A stretch of DNA of 53,035 nucleotides. It comes from Ferroplasma sp037442045 (GTDB lineage: Archaea; Thermoplasmatota; Thermoplasmata; Thermoplasmatales; Thermoplasmataceae). Made by a program: the position numbers and the translations under genes. The stretch is from positions 1 through 53,035 of the forward strand of contig NZ_JBBIRC010000004.1 in NCBI RefSeq assembly GCF_037442045.1, read 5' to 3'. This document shows positions 34,940 through 43,533 of the stretch, one piece after another. The notes beneath the pieces are model-generated. The model had not been told where the DNA came from. It saw only the letters and a program-made list of their open reading frames with translations, and made no database searches. Each line of letters opens with the position of its first letter. Within the stretch, counting starts at the first letter, position 1.

Positions 34940-35359
34940 TCAATGCAATTCCTTCATGGCCTTAACCATTTTAACACAGCTTTCCAGAGCATCCTTAGCC
35001 ATTTCTATTCTTGCCTCTGCCTGGAGTCGAGATTCACCAGGACCCGATATTCCCAGAGCAACTGGCTTTTCATATTCAAGCGATAGATCTGTAATTTTTC
35101 TGGCCGCATTGTCCATAATAATTCTGTGATGGTCAGTCTCGCCCTTTATCACTGCGCCCAGAGTTACAACACCATCAATATCATTCATCTTCAACAATTT
35201 TTTTATTGCTAGAGGCATATCAAATACGCCAGGAACCTTAAAAACTTTATGCACATTAACTGATAGAAAATCAGCATAATCTTTCGCTCTTTCCAGCATC
35301 ATCATTGTTATATCATAATTAAATTCCGAAACAACTATTCCTATTCTTATTTCATCCAT
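34940..35359 (-). CDS. ribH: 6,7-dimethyl-8-ribityllumazine synthase
   Basis: A 139-residue lumazine synthase, the penultimate step of riboflavin synthesis. The substrate-binding segments VVSEFNYDI, VPGVFDMPLAI, VTLGAVIKGETDHH (catalytic His) and GISGPGE are present. Two nearby ATGs (35368 and 35359) are possible; 35359 is chosen because GAGATGAT lies 4 nt upstream. It follows ribC within 12 nt, and a longer open start at 35419 would overlap ribC more than needed. Confidence 0.93.
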   Translation of the reverse strand: MDEIRIGIVVSEFNYDITMMMLERAKDYADFLSVNVHKVFKVPGVFDMPLAIKKLLKMNDIDGVVTLGAVIKGETDHHRIIMDNAARKITDLSLEYEKPVALGISGPGESRLQAEARIEMAKDALESCVKMVKAMKELH

Positions 35360-35369
35360 ATATATCATC

Positions 35370-35861
35370 TCAATGCCTGTGTGAATAAGTGTTTCCACCC
35401 ACTGCAGGCCCTTTATCATCGAACCCCTGCCTCAATCCTGTGCCTGCGTTTTCTGTTAGTTTTTCAGGATCGAAAACAATATTGTATGCGTTTATGGCAT
35501 GTTCTCTGGCTCTTCTATCAGAAAGCCATGCCAGTTCTTCATCGTCTCTTGCTTCATCTTCATGTACAAAAACTTCTATTATGTGCCTTTTTTCCTGCAA
35601 CTGCACCTCCATTATTCCAGTTGATGCTATCTGTGCAGACATTTTATCGACAGGCATTGGTCCTGGCATGCCAAATGCCATTACTATATCACAATCGTAA
35701 TCTTCAAAGAGGATCTTGCATGCTACCGGTATATCCTTAATGCCAGGCACTGTATACCGTTTAATTGTAAATCCCGTACCAGTACTGTAGAGTTCATCAA
35801 TGGCAGAAGATGCCATATTATACCTGGCAAATGTAGTATCCACAATTCCTATTTTTTTCAG
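35370..35861 (-). CDS. ribC: riboflavin synthase, archaeal type
   Basis: Archaeal riboflavin synthase, unrelated to the bacterial trimer and related to lumazine synthase. TVPGIKDIPVACKILFED, DIVMAFGMPGPMPVDK, HIIEVFVHEDEA and AGTGLRQGFDD are diagnostic. The family starts with a conserved KIGIVDTTFARY; to include KKIGIV the frame must begin at CTG 35861-35859, which overlaps the ribB stop as CTGA. The alternative GTG at 35843 would leave out that first strand. I annotate the CTG start as more likely. The preceding GGAGG at the end of ribB supports coupled initiation. Confidence 0.9.
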   Translation of the reverse strand: MKKIGIVDTTFARYNMASSAIDELYSTGTGFTIKRYTVPGIKDIPVACKILFEDYDCDIVMAFGMPGPMPVDKMSAQIASTGIMEVQLQEKRHIIEVFVHEDEARDDEELAWLSDRRAREHAINAYNIVFDPEKLTENAGTGLRQGFDDKGPAVGGNTYSHRH

Positions 35862-36550
35862 GATGAATCCCTCCAGTGCTCCAGTATTTCCGTTCCGGTT
35901 ACATAGCCATATCCATGTTCAATGGCATAATTTTCGGCTTTCTCTCTAATCATCGATTTTCCATTATCATCCAGGGTTTCTACTATTGTTGCGCTTGGAA
36001 TAAGGCCAGACTGCTCCATCATATATGTACTGAACTCAGTATGCCCTTTGCGCCTGGAAAAATAGCCTTCAGTTGCAATCAAAAGATGTACGTGCCCTGG
36101 AGTCCTGAACTGCTTTCCAAAATCGGATGAAGTAAGGCCCTGCTTTCTTATATTGCCTACAAATTCAGCAAATTGCCTTATTGTTGTGGCTCTGTCAATA
36201 TCAGAAATTCCTGTAAAAGTATCCCTTGAATTGATGGTAATTGAAAATGTGCTATTTTTGTCATATTTCATATCCGAGGCGTCAAGAATTGATTTGTCCA
36301 TATTCAATGATTGCTTATACAGGTCTTCTATATATGGCATATTAAGCAAATTTGCATCTTCCTCACGTATTGTTGTGCATATAAGCCCGCCTCCATCTTT
36401 CCTCATAATCCTTACAAAGTCCTTTGTCATGTACTGTGAGGGAATGACAATATCTGTTTCACCTTCTCTCTCCTCATTGTCAAAAATGAGCACGGGTTTT
36501 CCATTTTTGAATGATTTAATAGCATCAGAGTACATAGTGCAGTATTGCAT
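35858..36550 (-). CDS. ribB: 3,4-dihydroxy-2-butanone 4-phosphate synthase
   Basis: A 230-residue DHBP synthase that makes the four-carbon unit of riboflavin from ribulose 5-phosphate. The acidic metal-binding loop DNEEREGETDIV near residue 25, KDGGGLICT, and the C-terminal RKGHTEFSTYM motif are all visible. No GTP cyclohydrolase II domain is fused. First gene of the ribB-ribC-ribH operon. M6 (36535) is an alternative start. A TAGTTACTA-type motif sits at 36566-36578, right upstream. Confidence 0.94.
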   Translation of the reverse strand: MQYCTMYSDAIKSFKNGKPVLIFDNEEREGETDIVIPSQYMTKDFVRIMRKDGGGLICTTIREEDANLLNMPYIEDLYKQSLNMDKSILDASDMKYDKNSTFSITINSRDTFTGISDIDRATTIRQFAEFVGNIRKQGLTSSDFGKQFRTPGHVHLLIATEGYFSRRKGHTEFSTYMMEQSGLIPSATIVETLDDNGKSMIREKAENYAIEHGYGYVTGTEILEHWRDSS

Positions 36551-36565
36551 CTAATTATTTAATAT

Positions 36566-36578
36566 TTTAGTAACTACT
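36566..36578 (-). promoter_or_regulatory. candidate riboflavin operator, ribB promoter
   Basis: Minus-strand AGTAGTTACTAAA lies next to the TATA-like TATTAAATAATTA, 16-28 nt before the ribB ATG. The core TAGT-T-ACTA is palindromic. The identical 13-mer occurs at 37639-37651 between the other riboflavin-region genes. Confidence 0.45.
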
Positions 36579-37584
36579 CAAAATTAATTATATTTTTTGA
36601 CTTAAAATAATGTCTTTTAGTTACTATCTGGTATTCGTTTAAATAAACGTTTTTGAAGTATATATACTTCATGCTAACTTTAATGCCTGCTTTTTCCAGG
36701 AATTTTAAAGGATTGTCAATTGCAAAGTTCATTATTTGCCCGGGGCTAATATAAGTTTTAAATCTCTGGTACCTGTAAAGAAAATCCATTTCTGAGAATA
36801 TATCTGGCTCTGTTATGAATACATTGTCTGTACCCAGCATCAATTCAATACCTGATTTTATAAATTTCCCATAATCAGGGCGCTTACCATAAAATATATT
36901 CGACCTTGGAGTAATGGCCACAGGTATGTGTCTTTGCCTTATTTTATTTAAATCATCGATTTCCGCTGCTATTCCATGTATCAGTAAATCAGGTTTAAGA
37001 TCAAGTATCTTATCAATATCCTCTCTAATATTTTCACTGAAATGAAGAGCCATAATTTTGTGTTTTTTTATTGCAATTTCACTGGTATTTTTTGCCTCTT
37101 CATATTCAATATCTGAAATTGAACTTAATCCAAATCCATCTGAACCGTCGATAATATTTTCTATATTATCGGTTTTATATGGCCTTCCAAGAATTACTGG
37201 CCTGATATATCTCTTTCTTGCGTTGCTGGCCATGCTGATACCGGAAAGCCCACTTTCCCTGAAATCAAAATAAGCCAGTGTACCAATATCTTCCATATAT
37301 CTGTTTGAATTACTTATACCGCCAATTATTGTTTTCTTGGAAGCTCTTTCCAGCTCCCTGTGTTTCAGACCTCCAGGCCCAACTATTTCAGGCAGTGAAC
37401 CCTCTGGCTCAGCAGAGATAAATGAGTCACCAGTATGAATGTGTGCATTAACTGGCATGGGTATTATAGTTCCATTAAGGGCATTATTTGAAATCCTATC
37501 TATAAATTCAATAATGTTATTTCCAACACACAACGTACCACGCCTCATTTTGCCTTTATAGTAAATATTTCCCGTAAATTTCAT
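36574..37584 (-). CDS. metal-dependent amidohydrolase, unknown substrate
   Basis: A 336-residue amidohydrolase-superfamily protein. The first metal motif is PMPVNAHIHTGDS, another histidine lies in MALHFSENI and in DLLIHGIA, and the catalytic aspartate in MLGTDNV; ITPRSNIFYGKRPD resembles the cytosine/guanine deaminase-type branch (COG0402-like). Because it is next to riboflavin genes and shares their candidate operator, a role in flavin precursor metabolism is conceivable but not shown. ATG 37584 is chosen; GGTG lies just upstream, and an in-frame TTG at 37599 is less likely. Confidence 0.75.
   Translation of the reverse strand: MKFTGNIYYKGKMRRGTLCVGNNIIEFIDRISNNALNGTIIPMPVNAHIHTGDSFISAEPEGSLPEIVGPGGLKHRELERASKKTIIGGISNSNRYMEDIGTLAYFDFRESGLSGISMASNARKRYIRPVILGRPYKTDNIENIIDGSDGFGLSSISDIEYEEAKNTSEIAIKKHKIMALHFSENIREDIDKILDLKPDLLIHGIAAEIDDLNKIRQRHIPVAITPRSNIFYGKRPDYGKFIKSGIELMLGTDNVFITEPDIFSEMDFLYRYQRFKTYISPGQIMNFAIDNPLKFLEKAGIKVSMKYIYFKNVYLNEYQIVTKRHYFKSKNIINFE
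36618..36626 (+). promoter_or_regulatory. second TAGTTACTA site upstream of ribB
   Basis: TAGTTACTA occurs inside the 3' end of the amidohydrolase gene, centred 50 nt from the site at the ribB promoter. It could be an auxiliary operator. Confidence 0.3.
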
Positions 37585-37638
37585 GCATTTACACCACAAT
37601 TATTGGTTTAGCCATCATGAATGATATTTTAATATTTA

Positions 37639-37651
37639 AGTAGTTACTAAA
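37639..37651 (+). promoter_or_regulatory. candidate riboflavin operator, divergent promoter region
   Basis: AGTAGTTACTAAA is identical to the minus-strand 13-mer at 36566-36578. It lies in the 178-nt region between the divergent amidohydrolase and pyrimidine reductase genes, next to TATA-like AATATTTAA sequences. Confidence 0.45.
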
Positions 37652-37762
37652 TTAATATAATTATTTATTAATTATAGATCACTTATAAAAATTATTTTAT
37701 ATTTTATTACTATTTTTTAGGTAATATCCCAAAATTGTTATATTAAATAAGAATTGCAGTTC

Positions 37763-38335
37763 ATGCTGCCATATATTATAATCAACGTTGCAATGTCACT
37801 GAACGGTAAAATATCTTCCAAAGCTGGAAGTTATAAAATATCGAGCAGTAATGACATGAAACGGGTCATGAAAATCAGAAAATCAGTTGATGCTGTGCTT
37901 GTGGGTGCCAACACAGTGGTTATTGACGACCCTCTTCTTAAAGGTTCGGCAAACCGGATAGTTCTGGACGGACAGTTTAAAATGTCTGAAAAGTTCAGGA
38001 TATTTGATGGAAGTATCAATACATATATATTTTCACAAAAAGATAAGAACATACCAGGTGCCAGAACTGTTATGATAAACAGTACAGATATAATGAGAAT
38101 TATGGAAAAAGCCTGTGACCTGGGCATGAAAAGAATACTTGTTGAAGGTGGTTCTAATGTTATATTGCAATTTTTGAAAGCGAAATTATTCAATGAATTT
38201 TATATATATTTAAATCCGGGATTGCTGCTTTCAGGCAAGTCATTATTTCCTGATCTGGATATAATTGATATAGATTATACAATTACTGCTTTAAACAGAG
38301 GAATTCTTTTAAGCATAAAAAGTATACACATCTGA
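37763..38335 (+). CDS. diaminohydroxy-ribosylamino-pyrimidine 5'-phosphate reductase (archaeal RibD/ArfC)
   Basis: A 190-residue DHFR-like reductase for the second archaeal riboflavin step, which reduces the ribosyl side chain with NAD(P)H. NVAMSLNGKISSKAG, the VLVGANTVVIDDPLL motif, and RILVEGGSNVILQFL are typical of RibD C-terminal/Rib7 proteins; no deaminase domain is fused, as usual in archaea. The ATG at 37763 is used rather than the TTG at 37754. It ends 5 nt before the SAH hydrolase gene. Confidence 0.9.
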   Translation: MLPYIIINVAMSLNGKISSKAGSYKISSSNDMKRVMKIRKSVDAVLVGANTVVIDDPLLKGSANRIVLDGQFKMSEKFRIFDGSINTYIFSQKDKNIPGARTVMINSTDIMRIMEKACDLGMKRILVEGGSNVILQFLKAKLFNEFYIYLNPGLLLSGKSLFPDLDIIDIDYTITALNRGILLSIKSIHI

Positions 38336-38340
38336 TAAAT

Positions 38341-39567
38341 ATGGACAGTAATGGATTTTTAAGATTAAAATGGGCAAGAGACCATATGCCAGTTTCAGCC
38401 AGCATAAGGGAAAGATTTCTAAAAGAAAAACCATTGAAAGGAATAAAAATTGCAATGGCACTCCATGTGGAAGCAAAAACAGGGATATTTGCACTGCTGC
38501 TTACTGAGGGTGGTGCAGAAGTACGCCTTGCTTCCTGCAATCCTTTAAGTTCAGATGATAGTGTAGTACAGTCCTTAAAGGAGGATTATAATTATAAGGT
38601 TTATGCGAAGAAAGGTGAATCTGAAAAAGAGTATTATGAAAATATAGAAAAGACCCTAGAAACTGCCCCGGATTTAATTATAGATGATGGTGGAGACCTT
38701 ACAAATCTTGTTTCCTCAAATCCAGAACTTGTTAAACATATTATGGGAGGGAATGAGGAAACAACTACAGGAGTGGTCAGGCTAAAAGCAATGGAAAAGG
38801 CCGGTGCTTTAAAATTCCCTATGTTTGATGTAAATGATGCACAGATGAAGCACTTCTTTGATAACAGGTACGGTTCTGGCCAGAGTGCACTAGACGGCTT
38901 TATGAATGCTACAAATATTCTTATAGCAGGAAAAAACGCACTTGTTGCAGGATATGGATATGTCGGCAAGGGCGTTGCAATGAGATTAAAAGGCATGGGG
39001 GCCAGAATTACAGTTACAGAAGTTGATCCTGTAAAGGCTATAGAAGCAGTCATGGACGGATTTACCGTTGATAAAATGAACAGTGCAATAAGATACTGTG
39101 ATTTAGTTTTTACTGCTACAGGAATGAAAAATGTGGTGAGCTATGATGACATGCTTGTTGCCAAAAAAGGCATAATAATGGGAAATGTTGGCCATTTTAA
39201 TAATGAAATCGATTATTCCTCACTTGAAAAAAACAGTATTGAAAAAACACAGGTAAGAAATATGGTTACTGAGTATAAACTGGAAAATGGCAATACCGTT
39301 GATTTAATATCAGATGGAAGACTTTTAAACCTTGCTGCAGGACAGGGGCATCCTGTAGAAATAATGGATTTAAGCTTTGCACTTCAGGCGCTTACAGCTG
39401 AATACATTGTAAAAAACCAAAAAAAATTGTCAAAAAAAGTGTATCCAGTACCGGAGGAAATAGATATAGAAGTTGCAAAAATTGCACTTGCATCAATGAA
39501 TTTCAAAATAGACAGTTACACTGAAGAACAGTTAAAATATTTAAACAGCTATCAGGAAGGTACATAA
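38341..39567 (+). CDS. ahcY: S-adenosylhomocysteine hydrolase
   Basis: A 408-residue NAD-dependent enzyme splitting SAH to adenosine and homocysteine, which relieves inhibition of methyltransferases. ALHVEAKTG, LASCNPLSSDD, the active-site region EETTTGV, DNRYGSGQSALDG and the NAD-binding GYGYVGKGVAMRL are present. The C-terminus ends in the usual YLNSY-like segment. It is 5 nt downstream of the riboflavin reductase gene and probably co-transcribed with it. Confidence 0.95.
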   Translation: MDSNGFLRLKWARDHMPVSASIRERFLKEKPLKGIKIAMALHVEAKTGIFALLLTEGGAEVRLASCNPLSSDDSVVQSLKEDYNYKVYAKKGESEKEYYENIEKTLETAPDLIIDDGGDLTNLVSSNPELVKHIMGGNEETTTGVVRLKAMEKAGALKFPMFDVNDAQMKHFFDNRYGSGQSALDGFMNATNILIAGKNALVAGYGYVGKGVAMRLKGMGARITVTEVDPVKAIEAVMDGFTVDKMNSAIRYCDLVFTATGMKNVVSYDDMLVAKKGIIMGNVGHFNNEIDYSSLEKNSIEKTQVRNMVTEYKLENGNTVDLISDGRLLNLAAGQGHPVEIMDLSFALQALTAEYIVKNQKKLSKKVYPVPEEIDIEVAKIALASMNFKIDSYTEEQLKYLNSYQEGT

Positions 39568-39596
39568 ATTTTTATATAATTTAAATATAAATATAC

Positions 39597-40421
39597 ATGA
39601 AAATAGCGGCTGTAATAATTGATAATGAAAGGCATCTTGCACTTTTCAATGAAGGGAAAATTTCCCTTTTAAATGATTATGGAATTAAGGCTAAATCTCT
39701 CTCAGAACTATCTGCTCAAGATTTTATGGAAATAAAAGGCATAGAGCATTTTCTGGATTATGATTTTACCTACGACTCTTTAATAGATAGAAAATCAACG
39801 CTTCTCTGCATAGGCCTGAATTATAAAAGCCATGTGGCTGAGCATTCCGATAAAAGCATTCCTGAAACTCCTGTAGTTTTTACCAAATCAAATAACACTT
39901 TCACAGGAAATGGATCTTTTGTTAATACTGGAAATGGGCTGAAAGTTGATTATGAAGGAGAATTATGTGTAATGATCGGCAAAACAGCAAGAAATGTAAA
40001 GGAAGAGGATGCATTTAATTATATACTTGGCTATTTTGCAGGAAATGATGTAAGTTCAAGATTGCTGCAATACAGAACTTCACAGTTCTATTTAGGCAAA
40101 AGTATGGATAATTTTTATCCCAATGGTCCTTATATTTCAATAGATGAAATAAAAGACCCGCAAAATTTAAAAATACAAACAATTGTAAATGGCGAACTCA
40201 GGCAGAATTCAAACACTTCATACATGATATTTCCAGTTAAGAAGCTCATAAGCTATATTTCAAGCTTTATTACTTTAAGGCCAGGGGATTGCATTTCCAC
40301 GGGCACACCGGCAGGAGTGATATATGGGATGCCACCAGAAAAGCAAAAATGGCTTGGCAATGGAGATAAGGTAGAAGTTAAAATTGAAGGGCTTGGAAAG
40401 CTTGAAACTGTGTTCAGGTAA
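39597..40421 (+). CDS. fumarylacetoacetate hydrolase family protein
   Basis: A 274-residue FAH-fold protein. CIGLNYKSHVAEH carries the catalytic histidine; metal ligands are in VDYEGELCVMIG (two glutamates) and FAGNDVSSR (aspartate), and LRPGDCISTGTPAGV closes the site. The family contains hydratases, decarboxylases and acylpyruvate hydrolases; the substrate is not determinable here. A likely role is breakdown of 2-oxo acid derivatives or sugar acids. Confidence 0.88.
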   Translation: MKIAAVIIDNERHLALFNEGKISLLNDYGIKAKSLSELSAQDFMEIKGIEHFLDYDFTYDSLIDRKSTLLCIGLNYKSHVAEHSDKSIPETPVVFTKSNNTFTGNGSFVNTGNGLKVDYEGELCVMIGKTARNVKEEDAFNYILGYFAGNDVSSRLLQYRTSQFYLGKSMDNFYPNGPYISIDEIKDPQNLKIQTIVNGELRQNSNTSYMIFPVKKLISYISSFITLRPGDCISTGTPAGVIYGMPPEKQKWLGNGDKVEVKIEGLGKLETVFR

Positions 40422-40422
40422 T

Positions 40423-40962
40423 ATGCAATACACACTTATATTAAAACCAGATTTAAAAACAAGGCGCAAAATTACATATAAAAAGAAAAAGTTGCAGAAT
40501 CTTTATGGCTATACTGGGTCTTTAAGCAATAAAGGAGTGCATATAACAATGGTATATTTTAAAAATTCACAGTTTCTTGATATAGCACCTGTTAAAAGGC
40601 TTTGTAAAGATACAATGCCATTCAGCTTTAAAATTTCCGGCATCGATTATTTTGAAAGAATTAAGAAAGATAAGAAATCTTATATTGTATTTTATAAAGT
40701 GATTCTATCAATTCAAATGGAGAAATTCCATAAAAGTTTAATTAATGCCATGGATGGCAACAGTACAGATTCAGGAAAATTTGTGCCGCATATCACACTT
40801 ATAAGAAAAAATGTTAATGATGATAATATAGATAATATACTAAATATGGCAAGAAATTCTAAAATAGATAATGAATTTTTATGCCGGTACCTTATACTTG
40901 GGAAACGTTCTTCTGAGAACTCACGATGGCATTTTGAGCATCTTGATTTCCGCAAGATTTAA
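40423..40962 (+). CDS. 2H phosphoesterase (LigT/RNA 2',3'-cyclic phosphodiesterase-like)
   Basis: A 179-residue protein with the two H-x-T motifs of the 2H superfamily: His40-Ile-Thr42 in GVHITMVYF and His123-Ile-Thr125 in FVPHITLIRK. The spacing and size fit LigT/ThpR-like proteins that open 2',3'-cyclic phosphates in RNA. Sequence is otherwise divergent, so the exact activity is inferred. The ATG is 1 nt after the FAH stop codon, implying co-translation. Confidence 0.75.
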   Translation: MQYTLILKPDLKTRRKITYKKKKLQNLYGYTGSLSNKGVHITMVYFKNSQFLDIAPVKRLCKDTMPFSFKISGIDYFERIKKDKKSYIVFYKVILSIQMEKFHKSLINAMDGNSTDSGKFVPHITLIRKNVNDDNIDNILNMARNSKIDNEFLCRYLILGKRSSENSRWHFEHLDFRKI

Positions 40963-40984
40963 AAGGAATTTACAATAACAAACT

Positions 40985-42193
40985 ATGAAACGTATTGTTC
41001 TTATAATAATGGATGGACTTGGAGACAGGCCTGATAAGGAATTACAGGATAAAACAGCATTGCAGGCAGCAAACAGGCCAAATCTTAATTATCTTTCTTC
41101 GCAGGGTGTTACCGGCTTGATGTCGCCTGTATCATTCGGCATAAGGGCAGGTTCTGATACGTCCCATCTTTCTATCCTTGGATACAATCCACATGAATAT
41201 TACACAGGCCGTGGGCCATTTGAAGCGCTTGGCCTGGGAATCGATTTAAAGCCTGGAGATGTTGCATTCAGGGCAAATTATGCATCTGTAAAAAACAATG
41301 TTATAGTTGATAGAAGAGCAGGAAGAATCCGAAATACAGAAGAACTTTCAAAAGAACTTGAAACGGAGATTGATGGGGTAAAATTTACTGTAAAATCAGG
41401 AGTTGAACATAGAGCTGCAGTGGTTATGAGAGGGCATGGACTGTCCGATAAAATTGCTGACACAGATCCACATTCTATTAATTCTCCTCCATTAAATGCA
41501 AAGCCATTATCGGAAGAAGCTAATTTTACGGCAAATGTAATAAATAAATTTTTGGAACGGTCAAGAAGAATCCTTTCAAATCATCCTTTGAACAAAAATT
41601 TGATTTCAGAAGGAAAACTTCCAGCAAATGAGATTATGCTCAGAGGTGCCGGGACAATGCCAGCACTTCCATCCTTCAAAGAAAAATATGGTTTAAATGC
41701 CGCATGCATTTCAGGCACGCCATTAATACGTGGTATAGCAGGGCTTGCTGGATTTGATATTCTAAATGTTGACGGTATGACCGGAAGAATAGATACGAAC
41801 TATAATAATATAATTTTAAAAGCTGTATCATCTTTAGAAAAATATGATTTTATACTCATAAACTTCAAGGGAACAGATATAGCGGGGCATGACAAAAAAC
41901 CGGAGTTAAAAAAACAGGTAATAGAAAAGGTTGATTATGTAATTGCTCCATTGACAAAAATGCTGAATGATACTCTTATAGTTGTAACAGGAGACCACAG
42001 CACCCCCTGCTCATATGGTGACCACACTGGAGATCCTGTCCCGATACTTTTTGCAACAGATGGAATAATAAAAGACAATGTAAATACATTTGATGAACTT
42101 AGCGTTTCCATCGGATATTATAAAATTACAAGCAATGATATAATGCCATTGATAATGTCCTATTCAGACCGGTCAGAAAAATACGGTGCCTGA
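40985..42193 (+). CDS. apgM: 2,3-bisphosphoglycerate-independent phosphoglycerate mutase, ApgM
   Basis: A 402-residue archaeal-type iPGM in the alkaline phosphatase superfamily. Metal motif IIMDGLGDRP at the start, the phospho-acceptor serine in AGSDTSHLSILGY, NFKGTDIAGHD and VTGDHSTPC ligands are all present. It interconverts 3- and 2-phosphoglycerate. It follows the 2H gene by 22 nt and ends 4 nt before the convergent RNase Z stop. Confidence 0.94.
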   Translation: MKRIVLIIMDGLGDRPDKELQDKTALQAANRPNLNYLSSQGVTGLMSPVSFGIRAGSDTSHLSILGYNPHEYYTGRGPFEALGLGIDLKPGDVAFRANYASVKNNVIVDRRAGRIRNTEELSKELETEIDGVKFTVKSGVEHRAAVVMRGHGLSDKIADTDPHSINSPPLNAKPLSEEANFTANVINKFLERSRRILSNHPLNKNLISEGKLPANEIMLRGAGTMPALPSFKEKYGLNAACISGTPLIRGIAGLAGFDILNVDGMTGRIDTNYNNIILKAVSSLEKYDFILINFKGTDIAGHDKKPELKKQVIEKVDYVIAPLTKMLNDTLIVVTGDHSTPCSYGDHTGDPVPILFATDGIIKDNVNTFDELSVSIGYYKITSNDIMPLIMSYSDRSEKYGA

Positions 42194-42197
42194 TATT

Positions 42198-43130
42198 TTA
42201 TAATATATTTATCAATTTATCCGTTTTTTCAACATTATACTGTTCCATTTCATTGCTCAAATAAGATTCACTGAAAACCGCCCTTGCGTCCTTTAAGAGT
42301 ATATCAAGATCATTATACCTGGAACTGTAATGGAACAGGAATAATTTTTTAACGTTTCCCTGTAAAGCTATTTCTGCTGCCTGCCTGGCTGATGTATGGC
42401 CATACTCGTTTACCATGGGCTCCATGGAGGAATCCATTGTGGTATCATGTATAAGTACATCTGCTTCTCTTGCAAATTCTGGCATTTCTGGAACTGGCCT
42501 TGTATCTCCAGTATATACAATTTTTCTGCCCTTTTTTATTCCCATTGCCATGTCTTTCAATTTATATTCCTTACCGTTTATTTTTACGGAACCGTTATTT
42601 CTAAGTTCTTCCAGTTTGTATACAGGAAATCCTGCCTGGTCAACCTTTTTTCTGTCTATTTTCACAAGATCCTTCTCTTCCAGGGAATATGAGAGCGACG
42701 GAACTGTATGATTATTTGCAAGAGTTTTTACAGTAAATTTTCCAAAATCATATGAAGTTCCTGGCCTGGTTTCATAAACGTTTACGTTGTAACTGATTTT
42801 GCCATAGCCAAGATGCATTGCACCGCGGATAAAATTTACTGCTCCAACTGGACCAAAAATATTTAGATCTTCAGTTCTTCCAAGGAAAGATAAAGAATTC
42901 AGAAGTCCAGGAAGCCCAAGAAAATGATCTGCATGGAAATGCGATATGAATATGTTCGAAATGGACATAAAAGAAACGCCACTTTTCATGAACTGTTTTT
43001 GAGTTCCTTCACCGCAGTCAAAAAGGTTAAGCATGTCATCAACCTGAATTGCAACTGCAGGCAGGCCTCTTCCAGGTTTGGGCATGGAACCTCCGGTGCC
43101 GAGAAAAGTTATCCTGATATTTGAAGCCAT
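42198..43130 (-). CDS. rnz: ribonuclease Z (tRNA 3' endonuclease)
   Basis: A 310-residue metallo-beta-lactamase-fold nuclease trimming tRNA 3' trailers. FLGTGGSMP begins the fold; the zinc motif is His64-x-His66-x-Asp68-His69 in SHFHADHFLGLPG, further ligands in YTGDTRP and a late HYSSR. The exosite insert (about 145-195) is typical of tRNase Z. Since no tRNA gene here encodes CCA, this enzyme is needed for all of them. Confidence 0.94.
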   Translation of the reverse strand: MASNIRITFLGTGGSMPKPGRGLPAVAIQVDDMLNLFDCGEGTQKQFMKSGVSFMSISNIFISHFHADHFLGLPGLLNSLSFLGRTEDLNIFGPVGAVNFIRGAMHLGYGKISYNVNVYETRPGTSYDFGKFTVKTLANNHTVPSLSYSLEEKDLVKIDRKKVDQAGFPVYKLEELRNNGSVKINGKEYKLKDMAMGIKKGRKIVYTGDTRPVPEMPEFAREADVLIHDTTMDSSMEPMVNEYGHTSARQAAEIALQGNVKKLFLFHYSSRYNDLDILLKDARAVFSESYLSNEMEQYNVEKTDKLINIL

Positions 43131-43197
43131 AATTATGTATTGCAGGCTAATATATTATTTTTAATAAATTAATTATATAACATAGGCATATAATATT

Positions 43198-43485
43198 ATG
43201 ATAAATCAGGAAATAGAAATAAAAAACAAAAAATATCAGTATATTAATGAAAAGTTAGGAAAAAAAGCTCCAATGATAATTGTAAAAGGCGATAATGGCT
43301 ATATCATGTGCGGGTATCTTAACATAGATGCAGCAAACTCCCTTGGAGACGTTGCAGTCAGGGTATCCGGTGTTAATGATATCAATGATGTGCTTAATAG
43401 TAAGGTAAATTCATGTACTGACAATGCAAAGAAGCTTGGAATAGAGCCCGGTGACAATATAATGGATATTATAGATAAATTGTAG
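43198..43485 (+). CDS. DUF1805 protein
   Basis: A 95-residue protein in which PMIIVKGDNGYIMCGYLNID and SLGDVAVRVSGVND match DUF1805, a small alpha/beta family of archaea and bacilli without known function. A cysteine sits in IMCGYL. It is 48 nt before the RHH gene, which has its own promoter. Confidence 0.8.
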   Translation: MINQEIEIKNKKYQYINEKLGKKAPMIIVKGDNGYIMCGYLNIDAANSLGDVAVRVSGVNDINDVLNSKVNSCTDNAKKLGIEPGDNIMDIIDKL

Positions 43486-43499
43486 AAATATGGTAAACC

Positions 43500-43523
43500 G
43501 GTAATCTTATATATCGGATTACC
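43500..43523 (+). promoter_or_regulatory. inverted-repeat operator around the TATA box of the RHH gene
   Basis: Arms GGTAATC (43500-43506) and GATTACC (43517-43523) are perfect inverted repeats separated by 10 nt holding the TATA box TTATATAT (43507-43514). A related half-site GGTAAAC lies at 43492-43498. The TATA box is centred about 24 nt before the ATG at 43534. A repressor here would block TBP/TFB binding. Confidence 0.55.
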
Positions 43524-43533
43524 ATATATAATT

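Noticed and set aside
35381..35740. 119-codon plus-strand frame over ribC
   Set aside because: It is a shadow of ribC, whose conserved motifs are unambiguous.
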